Assembly (NCBI GenBank): GCA_000711775.1
Contig: ARYC01000747.1
Location: 1-64,000, forward strand
Reading direction: 5' to 3'
Origin: Oxytricha trifallax
Taxonomy: Eukaryota > Ciliophora > Spirotrichea > Sporadotrichida > Oxytrichidae
Length of the DNA stretch: 64,000 bases
In this document: piece by piece, positions 34,283 through 44,782 of the stretch
Numbering within the stretch: position 1 is the stretch's first letter
How the letters are laid out: every line of letters begins with the position of its first letter
Notes under the pieces: model-generated
Database searches by the model: none
Seen by the model: only the letters and a program-made list of their open reading frames with translations
What the model was told of the DNA's origin: nothing
Made by a program: the position numbers and the translations under genes

Positions 34283-35424
34283 TCAATGATTAAGTTCCTC
34301 AGGGATCTATATAGACTAGTCTCCTATTGAAAACCATTTATCTCTTTGTTTGCATTCTCTTGCAAATATATCTAAAGTATTTGTGATCAGGCACCATCTC
34401 TTCCACTAGTTTATAAAAACTATCTGGTTTTTAGCAGGACTTTCTGGCTTTTTCTATTAATATATTGCTTTGAGAGTGCAATACTGATCTCTTTCTTAAT
34501 TCCTTAAAAAGCCATTTTTTCTCTGAAAATCATACAAAAATCTGCCACAGGTCTTAAATAAAATCCAATATTATTGTACAAAGTTTTGTCTTCATTCAAC
34601 TTGATCCAAACAAGAATATCACATTTTTCATAACCTTTTTCATTCATGATTTTAATAGCGTCTTGCATTTAATTGTTAGTAAGCCATAGAAATACATGCC
34701 CATCACTTTGCAATTTTTCAAATGGTATTGAATCAAAAATAAATTTGTTACTCTATGTTTAATAATTGAACTTGCTGGATGTCCCCTTCCAAGGTGGATC
34801 TATAACAATAACTAAAAGTTTTGAGCTGTTGTTTATAAGGATTGCGTCATAAATTAAAGCATTCTAAATTTCTGTATCTAAAATATTTCATTAGTACTGA
34901 GCTTATTTATTATTGAATCTACCCCAACTAAAATCTCAAATAACAAAAAAAGAAGCTTAATATTATTACTCATATTTTTGGGGTTATATCTTATCTTTCA
35001 TTGAAGAATGTTTTACTGATTTTGATTCTATAATGAGGGCGTCAATCTTATTTATTTGATTTTATTCTCTTTATTGCAATGAACTTATCTCCTCATTTTT
35101 AATTTATAAGTCACAATTTATTTTCAAAATATTTTCTAATTAATTCTTGATTAGTTTATTTAATTCTTCAATGTATTAGTTCTGATTGAAAAGTTAATTT
35201 TCTATATTCTTGTTTTTAAGTTGTAACTCTAGAATTCTACCAAGGTAAAATTGCTTAATTTATTAAATTTCACAATGTTCTTCTTCACATTAATTGATGA
35301 CAGATTTTCCTTCTTAATTACTATTTTGTGTATTTTTATTGAATTATTTTTGATAATTAGAATTTTATTTTCTCTCATATTTACCCTTAGCCTTGCAATG
35401 GGAGTATTTATTTTTAAATACCAT
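34283..35424 (-). pseudogene. MT-A70 family methyltransferase, copy 2 (near full length)
   Basis: The ATG at 35424 begins MVFKNKYSHCKAKGKYERKQ. A coiled-coil-like N-terminal half (FYLGRILELQLKNKNIENQL) leads to the catalytic domain: VIVIDPPWKG at codons 205-214 (DPPW at 34789-34800), GHVFLWLTNNQMQDA, KCDILVWIKLNEDK, GFYLRPVADFCMIF, KPDSFYKLVEEMVPDH, IFARECKQRDKWFSIGD. Two in-frame TGAs (34936-34938, 34888-34890) and two frame changes near the C-terminus are the only breaks. DPPW is intact. The family methylates adenine at N6; ciliate MTA1-type relatives act on DNA. AT-rich, so probably germline-limited. Confidence 0.85.
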
Positions 35425-35839
35425 TAAATTAATTTTGACTTTTGATTCTGAATAAATTGATATTTTAGATAAATTAGTTGTCTTTTTCTAAGACCTTAAA
35501 CCATTCCTTGAATATTTTAATAATGTGAAAACACATATATATATATATTAAGTTAATTTATTCTCAATTCCAATTGAATTATTTGAACAAGTTTGGCCTG
35601 TATTTATATATTTCCAAAATCTTTCCAAGCTACTTTACTGGGAGATATTATATCGATCTAATATTACCAACATTTTTATGCATTAATTTTGCCATTTCAT
35701 TAAATTGTAGGTGATTTATTTAATTTATTTTAACTAAAACCCTAAGAGTAAAATCTCAACGAATTTTGTGAATAAACAATTAATAAACAATGAATCAAAT
35801 ACTTTAATATATAAATTTAAGTCTTGAGCAATTGGGTTG
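35425..35839. other. AT-rich spacer between MT-A70 copy 2 and the GC-rich island
   Basis: Contains a short AT dinucleotide run near 35538-35550. No gene is assigned. Confidence 0.4.
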
Positions 35840-36393
35840 TCGATTTAGTAATTTTAGAGAGAATCGAGCAGCATTCTAGTCTCTTGGTCATACTGTTGAA
35901 GCATTTGGCTCTGCTTAGGCTGCTCTGACTCTTCCTCACTCATGCTGGCATCTTCCATCTGTCCCTTGCATTCCTCCTCTTGCTGGTGGCCTGCCAACTC
36001 ATGAGAGTTTCTATTCACACTAACCTTATGAGAATCTTGTGAACTGCTGTCAGAATCCTCGCTATCACTTGAACTGGTTCCTTCGTCTTTGTCTCGATCA
36101 GAGCGCGCTCCCGCGTAGATGTTCCAGTAGGGGTGGTCATGGAGACCTGGCATCTTCTCACTGACAAAAGACTCAACTCTGGCTCGATCACATGGATACA
36201 TCTGCTTCGAATGCTCCACCCACACTGCCTTTCCTCGAGGATCGTTTTCATACATGACCTGGGCGTGAATGACGTTCCTGATGACCTTGACTTCGAAGAT
36301 GTCTCTCACTCTGTAGGCTTCTCCCTTGCCAAGCGGTACTTGCTGCTGGATCTGTTGTCGTGGACCCTTACTTTGATCTGAGCTTGACTCCAT
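35840..36393 (-). CDS. MDS-like: acidic Ser-rich protein with chromo-like N-terminal domain
   Basis: The ATG at 36393 (MESSSDQSKGPRQQIQQQVP) opens a GC-rich frame of about 180 codons with CAG/CAA Gln and balanced codon use. Residues 30-80 (AYRVRDIFEVKVIRNVIHAQ ... AVWVEHSKQMYP ... RVESFVSEKM) have the spacing of a chromo-like fold: Tyr-Val start, aromatic WVEH in the middle, and a Cys/Phe-containing helix at the end. This is a tentative reading. Residues 100-140 are Ser/Asp/Glu-rich, and the end is Gln-rich (QSQMLQQYDQETRMLLDSL). The leftward end is uncertain because TAA is sense; composition drops to AT-rich near 35850. Confidence 0.6.
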
Positions 36394-36526
36394 TTCTAAT
36401 ATCAAAGTTTAATTCTTAAAATAAATTATAATTTTAATAGGGCGTATTAGATTTTAAATATTGGGAATTAAACTTTAATTGGCCTATTAAATATTTTAGT
36501 ATTAAAAGTTTGCCTAACTTACCAAA

Positions 36527-36775
36527 TCAGTGTTGCAGAGGAATTCTAGGGTAAAAACGCAAATGGGGACCAGCAAAGATAGTCATTCGAGAGCCCTTGA
36601 AAAGACGCATCGTCCTCTAATCTACGACACAGACAATTGTTTCCCAGGCTGAGATAAACTTCGAATACGAATGGTGGGGTTTTGGCACTTTTAATAGAGT
36701 AAGGGTGATTCGTGATTTCGCAGATTGGGTGGCCAAAACCAGAATCAATTATAGTATCAGACAGCCTGCAGGCTC
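36527..36775 (-). CDS. MDS-like coding segment, unrecognised
   Basis: GC-richer than its flanks. One frame reads DSGFGHPICEITNHPYSIKS and FEVYLSLGNNCLCRRLEDDA up to a GTAAGT-like site near 36522. Another frame ending at TGA 36527-36529 is also open, so the reading is ambiguous. Lies immediately downstream of the DDE-derived ORF on the same strand. Confidence 0.4.
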
Positions 36776-37165
36776 AGATGCTTCAGGGCATCGACCAAAG
36801 AGCATGCGAACGCGCCGGTGAGCCACCGCATGTCCAAGTTTGATAGCTGCACAGCCAGGGCCTGCGCATAGCGCCGCAGCTGCTTCCTATAGTCTATTAA
36901 GGGAGGTAAACTTACTTCGTAGAGACAGGCAGGAGCATGGGGTTGAGGTCGCGGCACTTAATGAACCTGAATGCCTTTTCCACTGGAGCCATGTCGTACT
37001 GGTAGGGGCCCAAGAAGAGTATGGGGACGTTAAGCTTCTACAAGACGCTATTGGTGTAGCTGCTGCGGTGGTAGGACGCATTGTCCATTAACAAGAGGGA
37101 GTGAGTGTGAGGTGGTAGAAAACTGGGTACCAGTTCCAAGATAAAGATGGCCCTTCTCGTTCATG
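36760..37165 (-). CDS. MDS-like: DDE (IS630/Tc1-type) transposase-derived fragment
   Basis: Reads AIFILELVPSFLPP, then LLLMDNASYHRSSYTNSVLQ and KLNVPILFLGPYQYDMAPVE followed by KAFRFIK. These are the second Asp and the Glu of a DDE core, 34 residues apart, with the GPY..xxAPxE signature of one DDE family. After a frame change near 36915 (indel or very short intron) it continues YRKQLRRYAQALAVQLSNLD to the TGA just before 36760. The N-terminal half with the first Asp is absent here. The GC-rich, MAC-like composition contrasts with the decayed AT-rich relative at 40532-42240. It could be a domesticated transposase gene. Confidence 0.68.
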
Positions 37166-37278
37166 TTTATTCAGTGGTTTCGATTTCGTCTGCATGAGGA
37201 AAGATTTCTCCTGGCGTATTCCTTTGGAACTAAACGCTTTTATCTTTTTACTTGGCGGTGTTGGATGGCTTGAGATAT

Positions 37279-38063
37279 TCAAAGAAATGATGGTTTTTGC
37301 AGCTCCTTATCCTTTTTTATCACATTTTCGATATCGTAGAGTCTGAAACCGGATAATCTTACTTTGAGACCAGTGGGGTTGCTCTTATGACAAAGAGTAT
37401 AGAGATAATTGTTATCTGAGAAGTATAGACCAACACAGTTTTACTCCTCGTAGGTTCTAGTCTCGTTTGTCTTAAGATCAATTTTGTAGAAGTTTGAATT
37501 ATCAACAATGAACATGTATCTTTCATCCTTGAATCTGATACCAAAATGAATTTGCTGTTCAAGATCTGGAACATTATCCATTTACCAAATGAAGTTAACA
37601 GTTGGTTCTTCTGGTCCCATCACTAATTCGTAGAGAGAGACATTGTCGTTTTGTTGAATGAGGATTTTAGTCTTTTCACTGGGTGTAAACATGAAAACGA
37701 AATTGGTGTCACTTGACAAGAATGGGTATTTCTCATCTGTGAACTGATAGAGTTGTCTCTAATGAAGAATATTGAGAATATAGTTGTATCCAGAATCCTT
37801 CTCTTCATTTTCCTCTCTGGAAAGAATAAATGACCACTGATTGTCGTCTCTGTCTTAATCGAAGGTAAGAAGGTTACCTTTGCATTGAAGTTCAAGTTCG
37901 GTGTCTAAGCTATACTCCTTGGAGTCTGGGTCTTCGTTGCCTCTCTTGTTGATGAACTTGATTCTGCTGATTGTAAGTAGTTGTAGTTTTTTGCATTTAG
38001 TACTGTATAGGGCCCCCACCTCTAGCCTTGGGCGCGTCTCCATCTCCTTGATCTTTCGTCGCA
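37279..38063 (-). CDS. MDS-like: repeat-containing protein, possibly beta-propeller
   Basis: Open for about 260 codons from roughly EMRRKIKEMETRPRLEVGAL to the TGA at 37279-37281. The body shows repeated blocks of about 45-50 residues ending in aromatic/Asp motifs (NQWSFILSREE, TNFVFMFTPSEKTKIL, IHFGIRFKDERYMFIVDNSN, CVGLYFSDNNYLYTLCHKSN, SGFRLYDIENV), reminiscent of WD40/kelch-like blades. No confident family. The 5' limit is unclear: the next ORF upstream on the same strand is in another frame, meeting it near 38066. Confidence 0.6.
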
Positions 38064-38065
38064 TC

Positions 38066-38437
38066 TCAAATAGTGGCTTCCATCGTCTCCTCAATCTCAA
38101 TAAACTTCTAGTTGGCATAATCTTCAACAAATGTAAGCTTGCGGACTGACGTGTGTATTTCAATCATTGAGTCCACCAACTCCTTATAGTGCGTAATAAC
38201 ACTGTCGCCAAAGATGGTTGAAGCGAGGTCCACAATCTCTTTCTTAGATCTCTTCCCAACGGTCATATTATCCAGTAAGCATCTCAATCGTATCTCAAAA
38301 ATGGTAGCTTCAGGAATATGCGACGGCGCGAGGAGGGCACGTAGGTGGGGCGGCAGCACTGACTAGTCGAGCTCCACTGGCGATGGTGACAGGAAGTTAA
38401 TGATGTTCTTAGTCATCATGTTATCCGGGCTGAGCAT
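38066..38437 (-). CDS. MDS-like: 123-aa ORF, unrecognised
   Basis: MLSPDNMMTKNIINFLSPSP opens at 38437 and ends at TGA 38066-38068. Helical and charged (FEIRLRCLLDNMTVGKRSKK, HYKELVDSMIEIHTSVRKL). GC-rich, with a sharp change to AT-rich sequence at about 38455, immediately upstream of the start, where TTTGCCTTCAG could be a splice acceptor or an MDS edge. It may be the N-terminal part of the gene at 37279-38063 if a one-base change at the junction is allowed. Confidence 0.55.
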
Positions 38438-38689
38438 CACGGCTGGAGACTGAAGGCAAAATTATTATAATTTAAGGAGATAAGGATAAATAAAATTTAA
38501 TTAAATCACGCTTAATAATTTGGTAGCTTTCTGTTTTATTAAGACACCCCTATATATATATATATATTGTACTATGTAAATTAATTTAAAAGCTACCAAA
38601 TAGTTTATAATAATAAAAATATAGTATTTATTTATTTTTCAAATTCCTAATTAATTCAAATTTTACTCTTGGGGTTTTATCTATGTTTA
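38438..38689. other. AT-rich gap with inverted repeat (candidate eliminated sequence)
   Basis: Between two GC-richer coding islands. Holds TTTGGTAGCTTT (near 38520) and its mirror AAAGCTACCAAA (near 38589-38600) around a TA-dinucleotide run. Fits an internal eliminated sequence, but no pointer repeat could be fixed by eye. Confidence 0.4.
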
Positions 38690-38925
38690 ATCAATTCAGC
38701 AAGAGTCAGTAGTTTAAAGTAGGAATAATATGTTTATTAAATTGCCTTCAGCCAAAGTTAATGCCTCCTAGTTGTGTTCTTCACAGTTATTTTATAGATT
38801 ATTTTATTACTAAACAGAGCTCCCATTGTTTAAGTTGGTGCCTTCTATACTATTTCCAAGGCTGGGTGTTTAACTTTCAGCACAGGAGTGCTTGTCTTCA
38901 ATTCTGGATCCTTAGTTATGGTTCA
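38690..38925 (-). CDS. MDS-like coding segment, unrecognised
   Basis: Reads TKDPELKTSTPVLKVKHPAL then EIVQKAPTQTMGALFSNKI. GC-richer than the flanks, no start or stop of its own. Same strand as the segments at 38066-38437 and 39318-39480, so the three could be consecutive MDSs of one gene. Confidence 0.45.
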
Positions 38926-39317
38926 TGAAAAATAATGTTATAAAATTTATAAATTTTTTTATTGTAAGTATATAAATAATTAGAACCACATACATTTTTA
39001 ACAAAAAAGTATAAATTACATAAATTTTGTTTACACTTTTGTAAGCTTCTATTAATTAATAAATGTAATTTATAATATAAGAATTATAATTTTATAATCA
39101 TTGTAAAAACTCAAAACAAACTTAAAATAATTTATAACAAATAAAATACTGCTAATTATATAATTTAATAAGGAATAAGAATCCTTCACTTCTGGTGGTA
39201 CAATAAGTTAGTGTTTAAATAAAAATTTATATTAATTTAATTTTTATATATTTCAAATTTGATTTTATTGTCTAAAATCTCTGAAATTATATATTTATAT
39301 TTACAAATTTTACAGAT
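38926..39317. other. AT-rich gap (candidate eliminated sequence)
   Basis: Strongly AT-rich, no coding frame. It separates two coding-like islands on the same strand. Confidence 0.4.
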
Positions 39318-39480
39318 GAGATCGGTTGGTGTAGGTTGGTTTAGTCTTTGAACTTTACTATTTCCCCACAATAAGGGTTGTTCGCCAGGGGTAAGCGATT
39401 GATCAAGGAATTTGACCTTAGCTTTATAAGCTAATTGTTCGTAATATAATGACGAAAAAACCCCAAAACCCCAGGATCAA
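39318..39480 (-). CDS. MDS-like coding segment containing telomere-like codons
   Basis: Reads WGFGVFSSLYYEQLAYKAKV then KFLDQSLTPGEQPLLWGNSK and RLNQPTPTDLI. The CCCCAAAACCCC run at about 39466-39477 is part of this frame (Trp-Gly-Phe-Gly codons), so it is more likely coding than a transposon end. No family recognised. Confidence 0.45.
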
Positions 39481-40531
39481 ATCAGACTAACTAAGATTAA
39501 CCAAGTTACTTATAAAATAGAAGCAATTAATAAAAGTAAGTTAAGAAATATTATCAATTCAGTTTTAAATAAGCCAATGCTAGTTTATAAATGAGAGAGG
39601 TTAATAAAATGTATATTTCAAAATTAAAAATTACTCCTTTCGCATTAGAATTTCAAATTTAATTTCATTAATATAGTAAAACATTAAACTACTAAAGAAA
39701 TAAATATCATTATAATGTAAGAATATTGAATTATTTTAAATCTTTTACAATTTAGTAGCTTATAAGCAATTAAAAATCTTATTCATCTTAAATTATATAA
39801 ATTGATATTACTTAGAATTTTTAATTCTATAACTGAATTATTTTAGGAAATCCTAATTTAAATAATCCAGTATATTATTTTCAATTATTTGATAAATGTT
39901 ACATTTTATTGAAAAAATATTTAAATGATTTTAAAATTTATTTCTGGGCTATAATTTATTTAAACTTAAGTAATCCTTGGAAATAAAATGATTAAATCTA
40001 TAAAAATTTAAAATCATAGAAAAATACTATATAGAAATTATTCTTATGTAAAAATATTAATTAAAAAAGAATATATTTTAAAGGTTAAGTATATTAAACA
40101 TTACAAGTATAATAAATTTCTATATTTACTTTATCTCTCTTAAACTTTTAAAGTTTTATAAGTTTGATAATATGCACTTATATTTTATTAATGAAAGCCT
40201 TGATATAGACAATGTAATGTTTAGCAGAATTTTAAGAATTTTCGAAAATATGAAATTGAAAATTTGTTATAAGGATGTAATTTTAATTTTTAGTATTAAT
40301 AATATTCGAATTGCATAAAATTTATGTTTAATATTACGAAATTATAACTTGAAATGCTTTGGTAATCTTATTTGAAATGTTTTAAAATCAATGTTCTTCA
40401 CATAGAACGAATTTAAGAGAACAATTAGCAATGTGTTGTGTGATTACACTTATAAAATTATGTAGAAAAGCGAGTATTTTTTATTTCGAGAGACTCCGTA
40501 GTTAAGTTTATTTTGTTTAACACTATACATT
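39481..40531. other. AT-rich region
   Basis: Nothing recognised except general AT-rich sequence. Confidence 0.45.
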
Positions 40532-42240
40532 TCAGATATCCTTCATGCTAATATCATTAAACGCTGTAACTACTGCTTTGAAGTAACATGAATTAGCCCA
40601 ATCTATTTTCAATCGTAGAATTTCTTGTGCGATTGATGTTAGAAGAATATTCTTTTTGTTTTAGACTATCCCATAAGAATTTCTTTTATCTTTCAACTTT
40701 CGCAAGATGTTTTCTATAATACCTTGAAATTCAAGTTTTTAATGCCAGTGAATAATCGTTCTACTGGAGCCAATTAAAAGTGATAGGGGCCAAGGAACAT
40801 TACTGGAATTTTATATTTCTCAATCTTCTAAGTGAGATATTTGCTCCTATGGTATTAGGCATTATTTAGCATAAATATATGGTCTTATCTCCAATCTTGG
40901 TTACTTTGTTCCAAGCATCTTATAATTTTAATCTTGAAATAGAAAACTATTTAACTGCAAATTTTCCCTCTATTTACCGTGAAAAAAAAGAGTTATTATT
41001 CACCAATCCTGCAATAATACTGATGAGCCTTTAGGAAGAAAAGTTAAAAGATGGTTTCGATTTCTCAGACCATTTTCTTCCTTTATTTGAGCTATACCTT
41101 AGGATACTTTCATCGATGTTTATAATTACCTTTCCTTCTTACAGATTTTAGTAGAAATAAGCAGCCGCCTAACGCTATAGTTTAGATTGGAGATTGTTGA
41201 CTCTTGGACTTAGATAGTACTACTTTTTGTATGAAATCCCCAGACCTTTTTTTAAAAAGAGACGAACTGAACTAATTGATACTTGCTAGTCTAGATCATT
41301 CCAAATTTTTTCACTTATCGCTTTGCAAGTTATTTGTTGTACTCCTTCAGACAAGTATTGTTCAATAAAGTGTCTAGTGCGTGGTTTTTATTTCTTAAAC
41401 ATCTTGGCATTTAAAGTATGATTCTGGGCGTTAGCTAAAGGTGCTTAGTTTAGTATTCACCTCACTTTTCAATAATTTATCTTTAGTCTCTTCATAATAT
41501 TCATTCGTTATAGGCACTTTGTCCTAAAAGTACAGACGTTTCACTAATTCAGTTTATTTCCTCTTTAATTCTTTTTAATCTGATTGGATGGCGTTATGTC
41601 TTTAAACTCGTAACTGCGATTTTTACAATGTGTATAAACCTAAATAGTCATTGGTAGACAAAATTCCAGCCTCCTTAATAAACGAATCCCTCTCTAATGT
41701 CATTTATTCATCGTATTACATCTCCAAAAGTAAATCTTTTTCCAATTGAGAGTTATCACCTTGGCGATCTTTATTCAAGATTATTGCTCAAAGCATACTT
41801 TCTGTGCACTGAGTTTCTTTTAATCCTAAATCCCCATTTTAATTTTTGCAATTTAATCTCACTAACTTTTGAGGATCTTATTGCTCTGTTAAAAAGATTG
41901 AATCTGGATAACCTCGAACCAAATTCTTTTCTTCGTTGGCTATCATTTGTTATTCTATTAGGAGAATTTTAATTGGTTATATCGTGCTTTCGCCAATTAT
42001 CAATAAGCTCGATGATAAATGAGTTCCTTATAGAATAGTTTCTTCTGTTTTATCGAGACTTTAATCAGACTATGATTCATCACTCTCATCAAAATTTTCG
42101 CTTTATTTCTTATCCTTAATGAAGAACTCAGTAATCTTAGATTTGATTTTGTTAAGCTATTTCATATTTGTCTGAACCTTTTTTGATTGATTAAGGTTGC
42201 TTTCCTTTATGGAGAATTCTTTCCTGGCTAAAAGGATTAT
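40532..42240 (-). pseudogene. DDE (IS630/Tc1-type) transposase relic, AT-rich relative of 36760-37165
   Basis: The N-terminal region is polar (KITEFFIKDKKQSENFDESD) with Lys/Gln coils (RHNAIQSDQKELKRKQTELV). After a frame change near 41380 come RTRHFIEQYLSEGVQQITCK (helix-turn-helix-like), VIINIDESI (first Asp), GRKWSEKSKP, then in a shifted frame MLNNAQYHRSKY (second Asp changed to Asn), KIPVMFLGPYHFQLAPVERL (Glu), and after another shift IAQEILRLKIDWANSCYFKA to the TGA at 40532-40534. One in-frame TGA near 41788. Loss of the second Asp and three frame changes make it inactive. Confidence 0.78.
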
Positions 42241-43133
42241 ATGTATTAAATAGAAAACTTTTTATTATGTATTATATAATCATCATTTTTTGTTGTTAAT
42301 TATTTTTATAATTTATTAATTAATAGAAGGTTTAACGAATGATGAACTAGTAGTAGCAACTCGCTCAAATTAATGTTATGCAAATGAGAGAAAAGATAGG
42401 GAACAAGAAGGAGCTATATATACTTTCTTTTCTTACTCAAGATTGCAACGCCTATCTCCCGAAAATAGATTGCACTATCAATCATTTATATTTGAAATTA
42501 AATTTTTGTGATTAATAATCAACAAACATAATAATATTATATATTTCTATATTAATACTTTAAATGAAGCAAATATGAAATAGACTCTTAAATAAACCTC
42601 TGCGTCTTTTATTAAAAAAACTTCAATAACTTTTATAGTGAGTAGATTAATTTCTTTAAATCTATTTTTTATACTTTCAATATCACTGTATGAAGAATTA
42701 GCATTTTGAAACTAAAAATATTCATCCATTTTTAAAATTATGATTTGCATTCTGCGCTACTCATATTGCATAAGATTACAGTGCACTAAGTTAATTGAAA
42801 ATGAACTAATAAAATCTTATAATTCACTTTTCCATTTAAAAATCTGTCTAGTTGTAACTCGATTATTTATAATTACATGTATTTAAAAAAAACACAAACT
42901 ATATTTCAGCTTTCTAATACTGTTCTTTCTTGTGTTTAGTAAAAATCTCTATATTTTCTTGTTTTAAAATATTAACTTGTAATTTAATTTACTCATATTA
43001 AATTCATGGCAGCTATTATTTTGAAAAATTTAATTTTACTGATTGTTTCGTTTTTTATCAATAATATATATTTTCTCAAAAGCATTATCAACAGCTAGAA
43101 AAATGTAATCATCTTATTTTTAATTAACTTTAG
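42241..43133. other. AT-rich region before coiled-coil gene
   Basis: No gene. The motif 43041-43064 (see findings) and a likely 29-nt GT-AG intron at 43105-43133 lie at its right end. A short upstream exon (IYFLKSIINSQKN) may precede the intron. Confidence 0.4.
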
Positions 43134-43757
43134 TATCTTAAGAGAAACGAGGTAATCGTGTCTGCTGTACCACAAATAGAAGGGCTAATAGCAGACGATT
43201 TCATTGAATATGCTCAAGGAAGCTATCAAATTCAAAGCTTTCTTCCCAACTAGTGTGACTGGATTCATTTGGATAAACCCTGGATTTGTGATTTTATGAT
43301 GTCTCTAGATCGAGATGGTATCAGCCAAATGATATAGCGTACAAAAGAGCAGCGGAGGCACAGAATTAATAAAAGCTAGAACTTGCTTATCAATATGAGG
43401 CCTGAAAATGCAGATGCTCTTTAGAATTTCCTTTCCTTTAGTTGTAAGCTTCTTAAACTTATTATTTTAGAACACAAGGGAAGATCAGCGTTTCTGCTTA
43501 AGCCCTCATTGCAGAGAAAAATACGCTAAAAAGAGATGGAAGAAGTGAAGCAGGAGGAATTATTGCTCAGTCAGAGTAAATAGAAATACCTCCAATAGAA
43601 CAAGAGGGTACGGGAAGAAATAGCAGGCCTACAAGAGCAATTAGAGGAACTCAACGAGTACAAAAACCTATTTATGCACCTTAATTAGGCAGGCATTATT
43701 AACGAAGATGGAAATCACTTGGTCCATCCACCCTAATTTAATGGCAATAATAATTGA
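43134..43757 (+). CDS. Coiled-coil protein of about 208 aa (germline-style gene)
   Basis: Uninterrupted to the TGA at 43755-43757: YLKRNEVIVSAVPQIEGLIA, DWIHLDKPWICDFMMSLDRD, NLLINMRPENADALQNFLSF, then a long Gln/Glu/Lys coiled coil (RQKEMEEVKQEELLLSQSKQ ... EEIAGLQEQLEELNEYKNLF) and the tail NEDGNHLVHPPQF. Gln is written mostly TAA/TAG/CAG. No frame damage, unlike the transposon genes. The first exon or true start probably lies before the intron ending at 43133. It converges with the gene at 43889-44721. No family recognised. Confidence 0.65.
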
Positions 43758-43888
43758 TATTTTTCTAAGAAAGATTCAAATTTAATAGAGTTTTATTTAG
43801 TTGATTTAAATTGTTAATACACACCTATATGTCCAATTCATCTACTCTAGTATTTGTTTAAACTCTTATCAATTAGTGAATCTGAATG

Positions 43889-44721
43889 TCATTGCTGAAC
43901 GACTCGACTTCTTGTTGTTCTCTTCTAGAGCAAATTGTTATTGCTTATCACTTCTTTGCGATTATCATGTGGAGAAGCTTACTGTTTCTTCTTATTTTTC
44001 AATTGTTAGGGCTTCGCTTCTAATTCTTTGTTTACTTGCTACTTTTAGCTTAGCATGTCCTGCTTTAACATTTTCTAATTTATTTTACTTAATCGTTTAT
44101 TAAAAGACTGTATTGCTTACTGCCCTTGCGCTATTTTTATTGCTTGTACTATTGCACTTTACGATAGCGCATCAAGTTTCGATTCAAAGTCTTCTCCTTC
44201 AATTTTTGAATATTCTATTGCGGCCCTTAATTCATTGAGACCATCTTATTTCATTAGCTATAATTCTTCCTGAAACACTTCATTCCTACCTGATTATTCG
44301 CTACTATCGGGATCATCTTTGATTCCTTCTTGAATGTTGAGGTCAATCAAGAAATCTTTCACTTTTTTAGCATTCTCATGACCTTCACTTTAAGTTGTAC
44401 AATCTTTTCAATGGAATTATGAAAAATAAGTGGAAATGATTATTTTAAAATTAAAATGGATTAATTAAACAAGTATTTGGAGAGTATTCATCAAAAGCCA
44501 TATCTTAGCACAGCTTTATTGTTCTTCCAGTATCCTTCATATCTTGAACCATCTCTCCAAAATATTCAAGTCGTCCTCAATCGTAATAGGTGTCTTCTGA
44601 AGTCTCTGTCTAATGCTCCAGTGTCTCTTGTTGACTAGCATTGCTAAAATATAAAAAAGTTAGATATGTTTTTTGTAACTTACAAATTTTGTTGAACAAC
44701 CAGCTGCCTGATGTCTGCCAT
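43889..44721 (-). CDS. Gln/Lys-rich coiled-coil protein with two introns
   Basis: The ATG at 44721 gives MADIRQLVVQQNF, then a 40-nt intron (44644-44683), NASQQETLEHQTETSEDTYY, one in-frame TGA (44577-44579), GRLEYFGEMVQDMKDTGRTI, a 67-nt intron (44404-44470), and a long open tail GHENAKKVKDFLIDLNIQEG, RAAIEYSKIEGEDFESKLDA ... RTTRSRVVQQ to TGA 43889-43891. The whole is otherwise undamaged. The TGA sits where Trp would fit. Acidic middle, basic C-terminus. It starts 62 bp beyond the helicase stop, same strand. No family recognised. Confidence 0.65.
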
Positions 44722-44782
44722 TATATTGATTCAATTCTAATTTATTATTATTATTAATTTCTTAAATTTTCTCTGTTATTTT

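Noticed and set aside
36894..36915. 22-nt GT-AG intron in the DDE-derived ORF
   Set aside because: Splicing it gives a C-terminus unlike the related gene at 40.5 kb; a simple frame change gives the matching one.
39460..39482. CCCCAAAACCCC telomere-like sequence as a transposon end or chromosome-breakage mark
   Set aside because: It lies within a good coding frame (Trp-Gly-Phe-Gly) and the flanks do not match the TBE terminal repeat.
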